9,148 nt of DNA from JBBRGG01 sp038240875. Its GTDB lineage: Bacteria > Planctomycetota > Phycisphaerae > Phycisphaerales > UBA1924. The position numbers and the translations under genes were made by a program. How positions within the stretch are numbered: position 1 is the stretch's first letter; the number at the start of each line of letters is the position of its first letter. The stretch spans positions 1 to 9,148 of the forward strand of contig JBBRGG010000145.1 of NCBI GenBank assembly GCA_038240875.1. The letters are read 5' to 3'. A model generated the notes under the pieces. It did not search any database. It saw nothing but the letters and a program-made list of their open reading frames with translations, and had not been told where the DNA came from. Below, piece after piece: positions 1 to 6,462 of the stretch.

Positions 1-98
1 GGCGTCTGCCCTATGGCTACTTATTCTACTTCTTCTAATTCTTCTTTCCGTCAAAGGCTATATTATAAACGTGTTAAAATCCAGGCTGACCCGGGCAC

Positions 99-117
99 CC
101 TCTCTATCTGAGAGAGG
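99..117. other. Inverted repeat (7-bp stem, 5-nt loop)
   Basis: CCTCTCT at 99-105 is exactly complementary to AGAGAGG at 111-117, with ATCTG as the loop. No run of T follows on either strand, so it is not a canonical intrinsic terminator. It overlaps the TGA (109-111) of the short plus-strand open frame entering from the left edge, and lies about 130 bases downstream of the ftsQ-like stop on the other strand. It could be a weak bidirectional 3'-end structure between converging transcripts. That role is inference. Confidence 0.35.
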
Positions 118-215
118 ATAACAATATTACTTTCTTTACACAACATAATCTATTTTTTTGAATGTAATACGCACTACAATCTTTAATTTGGCAACTTACA
201 ACCAAACTCCTCAAA

Positions 216-227
216 CCTCGCGCGAGG
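216..227. other. 12-bp GC-rich palindrome just after the ftsQ-like gene
   Basis: CCTCGCGCGAGG is a perfect palindrome lying about 20 bases beyond the ftsQ-like stop codon. Read on the minus strand it is followed by a moderately T-rich stretch (TTTGAGGAGTTTGG). As a hairpin it would have only a short stem once a loop is allowed, so it is at best a weak terminator; it could also be a protein-binding dyad. Confidence 0.25.
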
Positions 228-245
228 GCGACTTTGATCGTGCAT

Positions 246-1487
246 TCAAGTTCGATCCTTTTCCAAACGGCTCGGCACCTTTTGCACCGGCGCTTTGGAA
301 TTGGGCTTTGAAGTCGCCATCGCCTCCGCCTTCGTCCGCTGATCCTTTGCCGCTGGCATCCTCGCAGATTCAGCCTTGCCAACTCCGGTCGCATTCGCCG
401 GAATCATCGGCGACCCACCCGTCGCAGACACAGGCACTCTCCTCTGCAACGTTTCCACTCGCCCCCCACTCCCACTACTCTCGCCACTTCCATTCCCGTC
501 GGTGGTGCCACTAGCTGGTCTACCAACCTCGGTCTTTGGCAACCCCGCACCCGCCCCCGCAGCACTCGCCGCCGCCGACCGATCAAACAGAAGATGCCGC
601 TGCCAAAGCTCAACTACCGGATACCCCGCATCAATCCTCCCTCGATCACGAAACAAAAACGCTAAGCGATTCAGCTTCTCATTCGTCGGAGCTTCGCCCA
701 GCCTTGGCTTGGAAAATCGGCCTCCCCATTCAATCCGCGTATTAAACGTGGTAAGCAACGCAAGCGTTGACTCCGCCGAGTAGCGTGCGGCGTCAACACC
801 ACTAACCTGCGCCGCCCAGGGCTTCGATGCTACCTCACGTAAAAGCTCCAAGCTCGCCGCTATATCCTCGCCAGGCCACGCTTCCGCATAATCAGGTGAC
901 AAATCGCTCATCATCGGCGCACGCATCACCGGGCTCTCAATCACAGGTAAACCTGACTTTCCAATCTCATATACCGGTGGCATCCGATGCCCCTTCCACG
1001 AAACTAAAAAGTCCTTCCCCTCGCAGCGTACCACCGCAGCAGGCGTCCGCCACGTACCACTCACCACAATCACGCCGGGCCCCTTGCGCTCTACCGTTGG
1101 CATGCCATCAAACCAACCTGACGCTTCAAGCGCCATACCAACCCGCTTTAAAGGTTCTGCAGAAAACGGTGTCGGCGTAGCACCCAATGTTGTACGCACA
1201 ACTGTAAGTAATTCCTCCTGAAACTGCGGTGGCAGCCACGTGCCGCCACCCTGACGCGCAGGCCAGGCAATCTCAACCTTTGGATGATTCGCGCCCGACA
1301 CACGTGCCGCGTTCTCTTCGAGTGGTCGCACGCCGATGGCAATCCCGACAATCAGCCCGGCGATCAGCAACAACACCGCAAAGCTTGTCAAATGTCGAAA
1401 GAACGAACCGCAGCGAAATGAAGCGCTTGAGTCGTCCGTGGCACCGCTGTCATCCGCGTTCTTTTTCATATCAAGGTCTTTAGGCAT
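246..1487 (-). CDS. ftsQ: FtsQ/DivIB-like cell-division membrane protein
   Basis: This is a predicted bitopic inner-membrane protein of 413 residues with the FtsQ plan. It has a polar cytoplasmic N-terminus (1-30), one hydrophobic helix (about 34-53), a POTRA-like segment (about 108-155, including E-A-S-G-W-F and a R-T-P-A-A-V-V turn), and a beta domain (about 156-300, including L-V-S-W-K-G and T-R-I-E-W-G-G-R). A Gly/Ser/Ala/Lys-rich tail (304-413) follows and is probably disordered. FtsQ links the FtsB/FtsL complex to septal wall synthesis. The position after murC and murB-ddl matches dcw gene order and supports the call. The frame is open up to a TTG at 1577; I chose the ATG at 1487 because the longer form would add a second hydrophobic segment untypical of FtsQ. 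An ATG at 1469 is also possible. No start has a clear Shine-Dalgarno sequence. The tail is longer than usual for the family. Confidence 0.65.
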   Translation of the reverse strand: MPKDLDMKKNADDSGATDDSSASFRCGSFFRHLTSFAVLLLIAGLIVGIAIGVRPLEENAARVSGANHPKVEIAWPARQGGGTWLPPQFQEELLTVVRTTLGATPTPFSAEPLKRVGMALEASGWFDGMPTVERKGPGVIVVSGTWRTPAAVVRCEGKDFLVSWKGHRMPPVYEIGKSGLPVIESPVMRAPMMSDLSPDYAEAWPGEDIAASLELLREVASKPWAAQVSGVDAARYSAESTLALLTTFNTRIEWGGRFSKPRLGEAPTNEKLNRLAFLFRDRGRIDAGYPVVELWQRHLLFDRSAAASAAGAGAGLPKTEVGRPASGTTDGNGSGESSGSGGRVETLQRRVPVSATGGSPMIPANATGVGKAESARMPAAKDQRTKAEAMATSKPNSKAPVQKVPSRLEKDRT

Positions 1488-1514
1488 GCTCGCAAACGTG
1501 CGCGTGAGAGTTGA

Positions 1515-1534
1515 TGTATAAAACAGCAAGTATA
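1515..1534 (-). promoter_or_regulatory. Possible internal promoter (-10 elements) before the ftsQ-like gene
   Basis: On the minus strand the 99-base spacer between the murB-ddl stop and the chosen ftsQ start carries TATACT (1529-1534), five of six bases of the sigma-70 -10 box. A second TATACA lies at 1515-1520. A TTGTGA about 15 bases upstream of the first could be a poor -35. This would let ftsQ be expressed apart from the mur genes. The evidence is motif similarity only, and promoter rules in this lineage may differ. Confidence 0.22.
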
Positions 1535-1586
1535 GAACACTAACAAACTTCACAAAGGTCTCGTAACTACCTGTCAAACAAGAAGT

Positions 1587-3644
1587 TCAGGCAAAGGTCG
1601 AGGTCTTGGGCTGCACATGAATTCGTAACGAAGAATGATTCGTTGGCGTGCGATCACGCAAAGCCATGTGCACGATCCGTGTGCATAAATCGGTGAAGTT
1701 CATCCCCGCGTGCTTGGCCGCCATGGGCACGAGCGAATGATCCGTAAACCCTGGCATGGTATTGGCTTCCAGCACTCGCGCAACCTGATCACTGCCGAGC
1801 AGAAAGTCAATCCGCGCCAAGTGCCGAACGCCTATTGCCGTCGCGAGCGCGCATGCGCCAGTTTGAATTGCTTCGCGCACGCCAATTGGCAACTGTGGCC
1901 CAACCACATATCGCGTTGTGTTCGACTGGTACTTGGCGTGGTAGTCGTAAAAGGCTGACTCGGGAATGATCTCGATGGGTTCAAGAGCGACGCCGTCAAG
2001 CAGCGCAACGGTCAATTCGCGGCTCGTAAGTATCGCATTTTCAACCATATACGTACGGTATGGATGAACTTTGAGTTCTTCGCGTACCGAATCAACCGCC
2101 ACTGCAAACTCCTCATTCGTTCGCGCAAACCGGACCCCTACCGACGAGCCTTCATGCACGGGTTTCAAGACTACTGGGCAGGGAATTGGCGAAACACGAT
2201 CGCGCGGGTTGAGCGCAACTGCATGCGCCACAGGTAGATCGAGCTGAGCTGCGAGAAGTTTGGTGGCGAGTTTGTCCATTGCAAGGCGGGCCGCCGTCGG
2301 GCCGCAGCCGACGTAGGCGCACAGGCCTGAAGCTTGCGCACGAGCGAGGATGTCTTGCAAAGGTCCGCCTTCGCCCCACCCGCCATGAAGAACGGGGAAG
2401 ACAACGACAGCCTCAACCTCTGTAAACACTTTCATTTCTGAGATAAACTGGGCAAGCTGCGCATCTGTGATTGTTTCGATCACTTCACGGCGGGTGACAA
2501 AGCCTGCTATTTCGCAGGCAAGAGCGACTTGCGTACTGCTGGCAAGTGACACTTCACGTTCAGCGTCGGGCCCGCCACCCAAGACTAGAACAGCGATTGT
2601 TGGGTTTGATATAGGATTGGCTAAAGGGTTGGAAAGAGAGTTTGACTGAGTCGAAACAGGCAGCGTCATGAGATTGGGCTCTCCAGCGAAGTGAGCGTTA
2701 GAGCAGGTCGGATTCTCCACGTAACCCCAGATCTGGACTTCGGTGTGCAAATTAACGCCAAAGGCGTTGAAGACGCTGTCGCGAACGCGCTGGATGAGCA
2801 GGATGAGGTCGCGAGCGGTGCCGCCTTTGTCTGCGGTCAAGAAGTTGGCGTGCACTTCGCTTACTTGGGCTGAACCGATCCGCAAACCCTTTATGTTTGC
2901 ACGGTCGATGAGCAATCCTGCTGAGACGCGCTGGCCAGTGGTGCCGACGTCTGGAATATCTTGGGTCAGGGTTGGGTTTTTGAAGCAGCAACCGGCGGAG
3001 TTAGCCTTGAGTGGCTGGCTTTTTTTCTTGTACGCCATCACTTCGATCAAACGTTGGCGAAGCGCGGGTTGATCTGTGGGTATGAGGGCAAGCTCGACCT
3101 CTGTAACGATCAGGTCGGTAAGGCCACTGGTTCGGTAGCCAAAGGGAATGTCTGCACGTTCAAGCGTGACCAGTTCGTTCGCGCGCGTGATCGCATGCAC
3201 ACGAACAACCGTGTCGGCGATAGCGCCAAATGCGCCGCCCGCGTTCATGATCGCGGCGCCGCCCAGGGTTGCGGGGATGCCACCTAAGACTTCGATTCCA
3301 GCTAAACCGCGACGAACAGATTCGGTAATGAGTTTGGGCAGATCGTGCCCGGCTTGCACGCGAAGACTTACGCTTGCACCCGAAGCGTGCCAAGTGGCTG
3401 CGTTAAGGCGTTTAAGGGATACGACGAGCTCGGGTACGCCTTGGTCGGCAACGAGCAGGTTCGCGCCATCACCTAGGATGCGCAAGGTGGGGTCAAGCTC
3501 AAGGCATGCACGAAGTTGATTGATTGTTTCCGGCTCGGCGTACCGCGCACAGCCACCACCCACGCCGAACCACGTCGAAATCTGCTCTAGCGAGGAGATG
3601 GTTGGGAGCGAAGCAGAATCGGTCATGGTGTGGGTCGAGTGCAT
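1587..3644 (-). CDS. murB-ddl: MurB-Ddl fusion: UDP-MurNAc reductase and D-Ala-D-Ala ligase
   Basis: One 685-residue cytoplasmic protein carries two peptidoglycan-precursor enzymes. Residues about 15-310 are MurB, an FAD enzyme that reduces UDP-GlcNAc-enolpyruvate to UDP-MurNAc. They show G-D-G-A-N-L-L (58-64), a glycine-rich FAD segment (116-140), F-G-Y-R-T-S-G with the expected catalytic Arg171, A-G-C-C-F-K-N-P (217-224), and Glu302 near the end. Cys219 occupies the place of the usual catalytic Ser. Residues about 349-660 are Ddl, which makes D-Ala-D-Ala with ATP. They show A-E-R-E-V-S (361-366), H-G-G-W-G-E-G-G (420-427), E-G-S-S-V-G (498-503), Y-D-Y-H-A-K-Y (566-572, the Tyr favouring D-Ala over D-lactate), and N-T-M-P-G (628-632). 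A repetitive Asn/Pro/Ser linker joins them, with no stop or frameshift. ATG at 3644 and 3626 are both possible starts; neither has a clear ribosome site. Confidence 0.93.
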   Translation of the reverse strand: MHSTHTMTDSASLPTISSLEQISTWFGVGGGCARYAEPETINQLRACLELDPTLRILGDGANLLVADQGVPELVVSLKRLNAATWHASGASVSLRVQAGHDLPKLITESVRRGLAGIEVLGGIPATLGGAAIMNAGGAFGAIADTVVRVHAITRANELVTLERADIPFGYRTSGLTDLIVTEVELALIPTDQPALRQRLIEVMAYKKKSQPLKANSAGCCFKNPTLTQDIPDVGTTGQRVSAGLLIDRANIKGLRIGSAQVSEVHANFLTADKGGTARDLILLIQRVRDSVFNAFGVNLHTEVQIWGYVENPTCSNAHFAGEPNLMTLPVSTQSNSLSNPLANPISNPTIAVLVLGGGPDAEREVSLASSTQVALACEIAGFVTRREVIETITDAQLAQFISEMKVFTEVEAVVVFPVLHGGWGEGGPLQDILARAQASGLCAYVGCGPTAARLAMDKLATKLLAAQLDLPVAHAVALNPRDRVSPIPCPVVLKPVHEGSSVGVRFARTNEEFAVAVDSVREELKVHPYRTYMVENAILTSRELTVALLDGVALEPIEIIPESAFYDYHAKYQSNTTRYVVGPQLPIGVREAIQTGACALATAIGVRHLARIDFLLGSDQVARVLEANTMPGFTDHSLVPMAAKHAGMNFTDLCTRIVHMALRDRTPTNHSSLRIHVQPKTSTFA
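2602..2649 (-). repeat. In-frame 12-bp degenerate tandem repeat in the MurB-Ddl linker
   Basis: Four 12-base units read on the plus strand: GGGTTTGATATA, GGATTGGCTAAA, GGGTTGGAAAGA, GAGTTTGACTGA (2602-2613, 2614-2625, 2626-2637, 2638-2649). On the coding strand they encode four-residue steps of the form S-N-P-L / A-N-P-I / S-N-P-T. The repeat lies between the two enzyme domains, so it changes linker length without touching either fold. Confidence 0.6.
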
Positions 3645-3667
3645 GTGGATCGAGGGTATTGATTCGC

Positions 3668-3720
3668 GTGGATTTGGCTAGGTGAATCGGCCGCGTGAAT
3701 CGGCTAAGTAATTGGCAAAA
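3668..3720. repeat. Degenerate 13-bp tandem repeat in the murC/murB-ddl spacer
   Basis: The 100-base spacer between the murC stop and the murB start holds four head-to-tail units: GTGGATTTGGCTAG (3668-3681, one extra base), GTGAATCGGCCGC (3682-3694), GTGAATCGGCTAA (3695-3707) and GTAATTGGCAAAA (3708-3720). The two middle units share ten identical leading bases. The core AATCGG also occurs at both edges of the spacer, at the murC end and the murB start. Confidence 0.65.
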
Positions 3721-3744
3721 GTGGGTAGATGAACGTTGCGAGCT

Positions 3745-5310
3745 TTAATCGGTCATGGTCTTTGAGTCGTCGAGTTGCTGTCCCGAGGCGTATGCCTGGC
3801 TGATGCGATTAACGTCGCCCGCGCCCATGGTGACGATGACATCGCCTGGCTTACACATGGTTTCGAGCTGTTCGACAATGGCGGAGAAGGGGTGGAGGTG
3901 CATGGCGCGAACACCGCGGGCGCGCAAGCGATCAACGAGATTGCCAGCCGTGACCTTGAGGCGTTCTTCTTCGGAATCGCGCACGAAGTAGATCTCGGGA
4001 ACGATGACCACATCAGCGTGCGAAAAGCTCACGGCGAACTCGTCCAAGAGGTGGCGAGTGCGCGAATGCTGGTGTGGCTGGAAGACGCAGATCAAGCGGC
4101 CATTGCGGCTTTGAGGTGCTTCGGCTTCGCGCAGGGCTTGCAGGGTGACATCAACTTCGGTTGGATGATGGCCATAGTCGTCAAAGATGCGGACGGGGTT
4201 GGCAGCGTCGAGGCCAGCATCGCCTTTGGCCACACGGCTGCCCAGGAATTGCATTCGGCGGTCGATGCCTTGGTATTTGGCGAGAGACTCGGCGAGTTTT
4301 TTTGGATCGGCCCCGACGTACAACCCAAGGACAAAGGCGGTCGCGGCATTAGTGGCGTTGTGGCTGCCTGGAACTGTGTTGCACCAGGATGCGATCTCGA
4401 CGCCTTGGCGAGACACGCGAACCAAACGAGTTGGAACATCGAAAGAGACAACCCAATCCGCGGCGGGATTGAAGCCGATTGTTTCGACCGCACACTTGGC
4501 ACCAGAGACAACTTCGCGGCGATGGGCGTTGTCGTAGGCGATCAAGAGTTTGCCGCCTTGGGCTTCGGGGGGGAGCATCGCGGCGAATTGGCGGAAGGAC
4601 TCGATGATCTCGCCGACGTCTTTGTACATGTCGAGATGGTCGGCTTCGACACTGGTGATGCAGGCGAGGGTGGGCGCGAGATTGTGGAAGGAGCGGTTGT
4701 ATTCACAGGCTTCGGCGACTAAAACGCCTGCGGCATATGGATGGCTGAACTTACTCGGGCGTGCTGCGTTGGTAGGCAGTTTGGGGGTGCCAAGACGAAA
4801 GCCTGCAGGGGTTGATGAAGCAGCGTGCGCGCCGTTTACGAGTTGATTGGAGGTGGCGCCGACGATGACAGAGGGTTCGAGGCCTGAGTCAACCAAGGCG
4901 ATACCGAGCATGGCGGTGGTCGTCGACTTGCCATGGGTGCCGGATATGGCGATGCCGGTGGAGCCAGCCATGCAACCGCCGAGAGCTTGGGCGTAGAGAA
5001 ATGTGGGGATGCCTCGAGACTTGGCGAGGGCGATTTGCGGATGATCTGGCTTGATCGCGGCGGAGGCGACGATCAGGTCGCAGGAGTCTGGCAAGGGGTC
5101 GGAAGCTTGTTGGAAGTCGATGCGTATGCCCTGAGCGGCGAGTGCTCTGGTGGTGGAAGAAGGAGCCATGTCAGAGCCTTGAACTTGGCAGCCACGAGTG
5201 AGAAACATTCGCGCGAGGCCGGACATGCCACAGCCACCGATACCGATGAAATAGGCATGTTGGCCGACCAGGGCGAGGGGCTCAGGCGGGGTTGGGGTGT
5301 GACGGGCCAT
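3745..5310 (-). CDS. murC: MurC, UDP-N-acetylmuramate-L-alanine ligase
   Basis: MurC is the cytoplasmic Mur ligase that adds L-Ala to UDP-MurNAc using ATP. Read from the ATG at 5310 it has 521 residues. Visible are the N-terminal UDP-binding F-I-G-I-G-G-C-G-M-S-G (21-31), the ATP loop G-T-H-G-K-S-T-T (124-131), T-S-V-E-A-D-H-L-D (219-227), the central G-S-H-N-A-T-N-A (315-322), R-R-M-Q-F-L-G (351-357), D-D-Y-G-H-H-P-T-E-V (377-386) and F-Q-P-H-Q-H-S-R-T (410-418). The usual E-A-D-E-S-D region reads E-A-C-E-Y-N-R-S-F (200-208), preceded by a roughly 30-residue insertion (165-195). The frame stays open upstream to 5523, with ATGs at 5451 and 5433. I prefer 5310 because it places the glycine loop near residue 23, as in the family. 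It is first in the leftward block, followed by murB-ddl. Confidence 0.93.
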   Translation of the reverse strand: MARHTPTPPEPLALVGQHAYFIGIGGCGMSGLARMFLTRGCQVQGSDMAPSSTTRALAAQGIRIDFQQASDPLPDSCDLIVASAAIKPDHPQIALAKSRGIPTFLYAQALGGCMAGSTGIAISGTHGKSTTTAMLGIALVDSGLEPSVIVGATSNQLVNGAHAASSTPAGFRLGTPKLPTNAARPSKFSHPYAAGVLVAEACEYNRSFHNLAPTLACITSVEADHLDMYKDVGEIIESFRQFAAMLPPEAQGGKLLIAYDNAHRREVVSGAKCAVETIGFNPAADWVVSFDVPTRLVRVSRQGVEIASWCNTVPGSHNATNAATAFVLGLYVGADPKKLAESLAKYQGIDRRMQFLGSRVAKGDAGLDAANPVRIFDDYGHHPTEVDVTLQALREAEAPQSRNGRLICVFQPHQHSRTRHLLDEFAVSFSHADVVIVPEIYFVRDSEEERLKVTAGNLVDRLRARGVRAMHLHPFSAIVEQLETMCKPGDVIVTMGAGDVNRISQAYASGQQLDDSKTMTD

Positions 5311-5508
5311 GGGTTCGTCGGCGAGCGGGCTTTGGAACCGGATCGAAGCGACCGGATTGCCCAAGGACTGAGGGAGAGGAAGTGGGTCTACGTTGTGGCT
5401 TTGACCCGTGAGCGCGTAGGGCTCACGAAGCATGGATTCGTGCTCGTGCATAGAGAGGATATCGGATCGATCTTGAGCGAATCGTGAGATTGCGAAGAAG
5501 AGAAGGAA

Positions 5509-5527
5509 ATGCTTGCCAAGCAAGCAT
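5509..5527. other. Inverted repeat in the murC leader
   Basis: ATGCTTGC (5509-5516) and GCAAGCAT (5520-5527) are perfect reverse complements separated by CAA. The dyad lies about 200 bases upstream of the preferred murC ATG. It could be an operator, or a hairpin in the murC 5' leader. No run of T follows on either strand, so a terminator is unlikely. Confidence 0.4.
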
Positions 5528-5660
5528 GTGAAGAGGTCGATGAGGAGAGTTGCTGGTTGGATGACGAAGTGCGGGTACGAGCTTCAACGACTACCCTACA
5601 GGCTATGGAAAGTTGAAAGGTTTGCATAGGCTTAGATGCTGGGGAAGAGCGAAAGGCTGC

Positions 5661-5699
5661 GGCCAAAGTCTGGGGGCAAAGTCTGGGGCCAAAGTTTCA
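5661..5699. repeat. Triple 13-bp tandem repeat upstream of the Nudix gene
   Basis: Three units follow one another: GGCCAAAGTCTGG (5661-5673), GGGCAAAGTCTGG (5674-5686) and GGCCAAAGTTTCA (5687-5699). The first two differ at one position. The array ends about 26 bases before the ribosome site of the Nudix gene, where a promoter could be expected, so copy number might affect expression. That effect is inference. Confidence 0.7.
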
Positions 5700-5724
5700 G
5701 GTAATGCGGTATATGTTGATAGAT

Positions 5725-5730
5725 GAGGAG
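5725..5730 (+). promoter_or_regulatory. Shine-Dalgarno site that selects the Nudix start
   Basis: GAGGAG at 5725-5730 is the clearest ribosome site in the window. Three in-frame starts crowd here: GTG 5730, ATG 5733 and ATG 5736. Only the ATG at 5736 leaves a normal five-base spacer; the ATG at 5745 would be rather far (14 bases). Confidence 0.6.
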
Positions 5731-5735
5731 TGATG

Positions 5736-6299
5736 ATGTCGGGCATGAATACGAATTCTAAGGCGATCCATGGCAGTACCGAAGGCATGCCTTATAGAAT
5801 CGCGTGTCTGTGCGACTTACGAGATGCGCAGGGTCGTGTGCTGTTGTTGAAGCGATTGAAAGCGCCAAATCAGGGACTGATTTCACCTATTGGTGGTAAA
5901 TTAGATGTCGCGCACGGGGAATCACCCGCTGCGTGCGCGATTCGTGAGATCCACGAGGAAGCTGGGATAGAGATAGCACCGGAGCGGATCCACTTGTTTG
6001 GGCTTGTGAGTGAGCGAGCGTTTGAGGGGAAGGGGCATTGGTTGATGTTTGTGTATCGCGTGCTTGGGCCGGTGTGGGTTGAGCCACAGGACATCCGCGA
6101 GGGGAGGCTTGATTGGTATCAGCCTACGGAGTTGGAATCGCTGGCGATTCCTGAGACGGATCGAAAGATTATTTGGCCTTTGATGAGGCGAGCCGAGCCA
6201 AAGACGGCGGCGGGTCGGCCTGGATTCTTCGCGGTGCACATTGATTGCGATGGACCGGAGATCAGTTGGCGAGTCGAGCAGGAAATACCTGGTACGTGA
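5736..6299 (+). CDS. Nudix hydrolase
   Basis: This is a 187-residue soluble protein of the Nudix family, which hydrolyses nucleoside diphosphates linked to another group using Mg or Mn. The Nudix box lies at 54-78: G54, then seven residues, E62, seven residues, and R-E-I-H-E-E-A-G-I (70-78). The metal-binding residues are E71, E74 and E75. The canonical spacing from Gly to the first Glu is five residues, so this box has a two-residue insertion. Downstream, G-R-L-D-W-Y (123-128) and the L-A-I-P-E-T-D-R stretch (136-143) resemble MutT/MTH1-like members that clean up damaged nucleotides, but the substrate cannot be read from sequence. The start at 5736 is set by the GAGGAG ribosome site. It is transcribed away from murC and precedes the nfeD pair; co-transcription with nfeD is possible. 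Confidence 0.9.
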   Translation: MSGMNTNSKAIHGSTEGMPYRIACLCDLRDAQGRVLLLKRLKAPNQGLISPIGGKLDVAHGESPAACAIREIHEEAGIEIAPERIHLFGLVSERAFEGKGHWLMFVYRVLGPVWVEPQDIREGRLDWYQPTELESLAIPETDRKIIWPLMRRAEPKTAAGRPGFFAVHIDCDGPEISWRVEQEIPGT

Positions 6300-6462
6300 T
6301 TGGCATCCCAAGTCGCATCGGAAACGAACCGAATACGTATAGGAACGTGTTGAAAGATTGGAATTAAGCCTATCACGAAGGCATTGGAGATTGACGTTGG
6401 CGAAGTCTGGGCTTTGGCATCCTCGAAGTGAGCTTTCTGTCGTGGGCGCGAGCCGCGCTTGG

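Larger units (their letters stand above)
1..245. other. Gene-free left flank, AT-richer than the genes
   Basis: No gene is supported here. The stretch lies downstream of the ftsQ-like stop and is visibly richer in A and T than its surroundings, especially about 115-200. It contains a pyrimidine-rich run at 24-50 with a loose 9-base periodicity, a 7-base-pair hairpin at 99-117 and a 12-base palindrome at 216-227. A plus-strand frame is open from the left edge to a TGA at 109-111 (36 codons). That could be the tail of a converging gene, but it is short enough to be chance and its product is not recognisable. The AT-rich part could hold a minus-strand promoter for a gene further left; I see no convincing hexamer pair. 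Confidence 0.5.
5311..5735. promoter_or_regulatory. Divergent control region between murC and the Nudix gene
   Basis: With the preferred starts, about 425 bases separate the leftward murC from the rightward Nudix gene, so promoters for both directions should lie here. I found no hexamer pair worth calling. It contains an 8-bp inverted repeat (5509-5527) and a triple 13-bp repeat (5661-5699). If murC really starts at 5451 or upstream, part of this stretch is coding for a proline-rich, poorly conserved N-terminal extension. Confidence 0.45.

Noticed and set aside
114..126. GGATAACAAT resembling part of the lac operator
   Set aside because: Only a short half-site matches, there is no matching second half, and no LacI-type regulator or sugar gene is nearby.
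1488..1577. TTG start at 1577 for the ftsQ-like gene, giving a second N-terminal hydrophobic segment
   Set aside because: It would add a second membrane segment untypical of FtsQ, uses a rarer start codon and covers likely promoter elements; the ATG at 1487 fits the family better.
3668..3720. The repeated spacer units as a CRISPR array
   Set aside because: The units are directly adjacent, only 13 bases long and degenerate, with no spacers between them and no cas genes in the window. The same applies to the arrays at 5661-5699 and 8603-8654.
3775..4722. A 315-codon plus-strand frame antisense to murC
   Set aside because: It lies wholly opposite a well-supported murC, shows no recognisable domain, and is the kind of long mirror frame that codon bias produces on the opposite strand.
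6373..6393. S-R-R-H-W-R-L resembling a twin-arginine export motif in the upstream extension of the long NfeD frame
   Set aside because: The hydrophobic segment is about 30 residues further on, too far for a Tat signal, and the segment is probably upstream of the true start.
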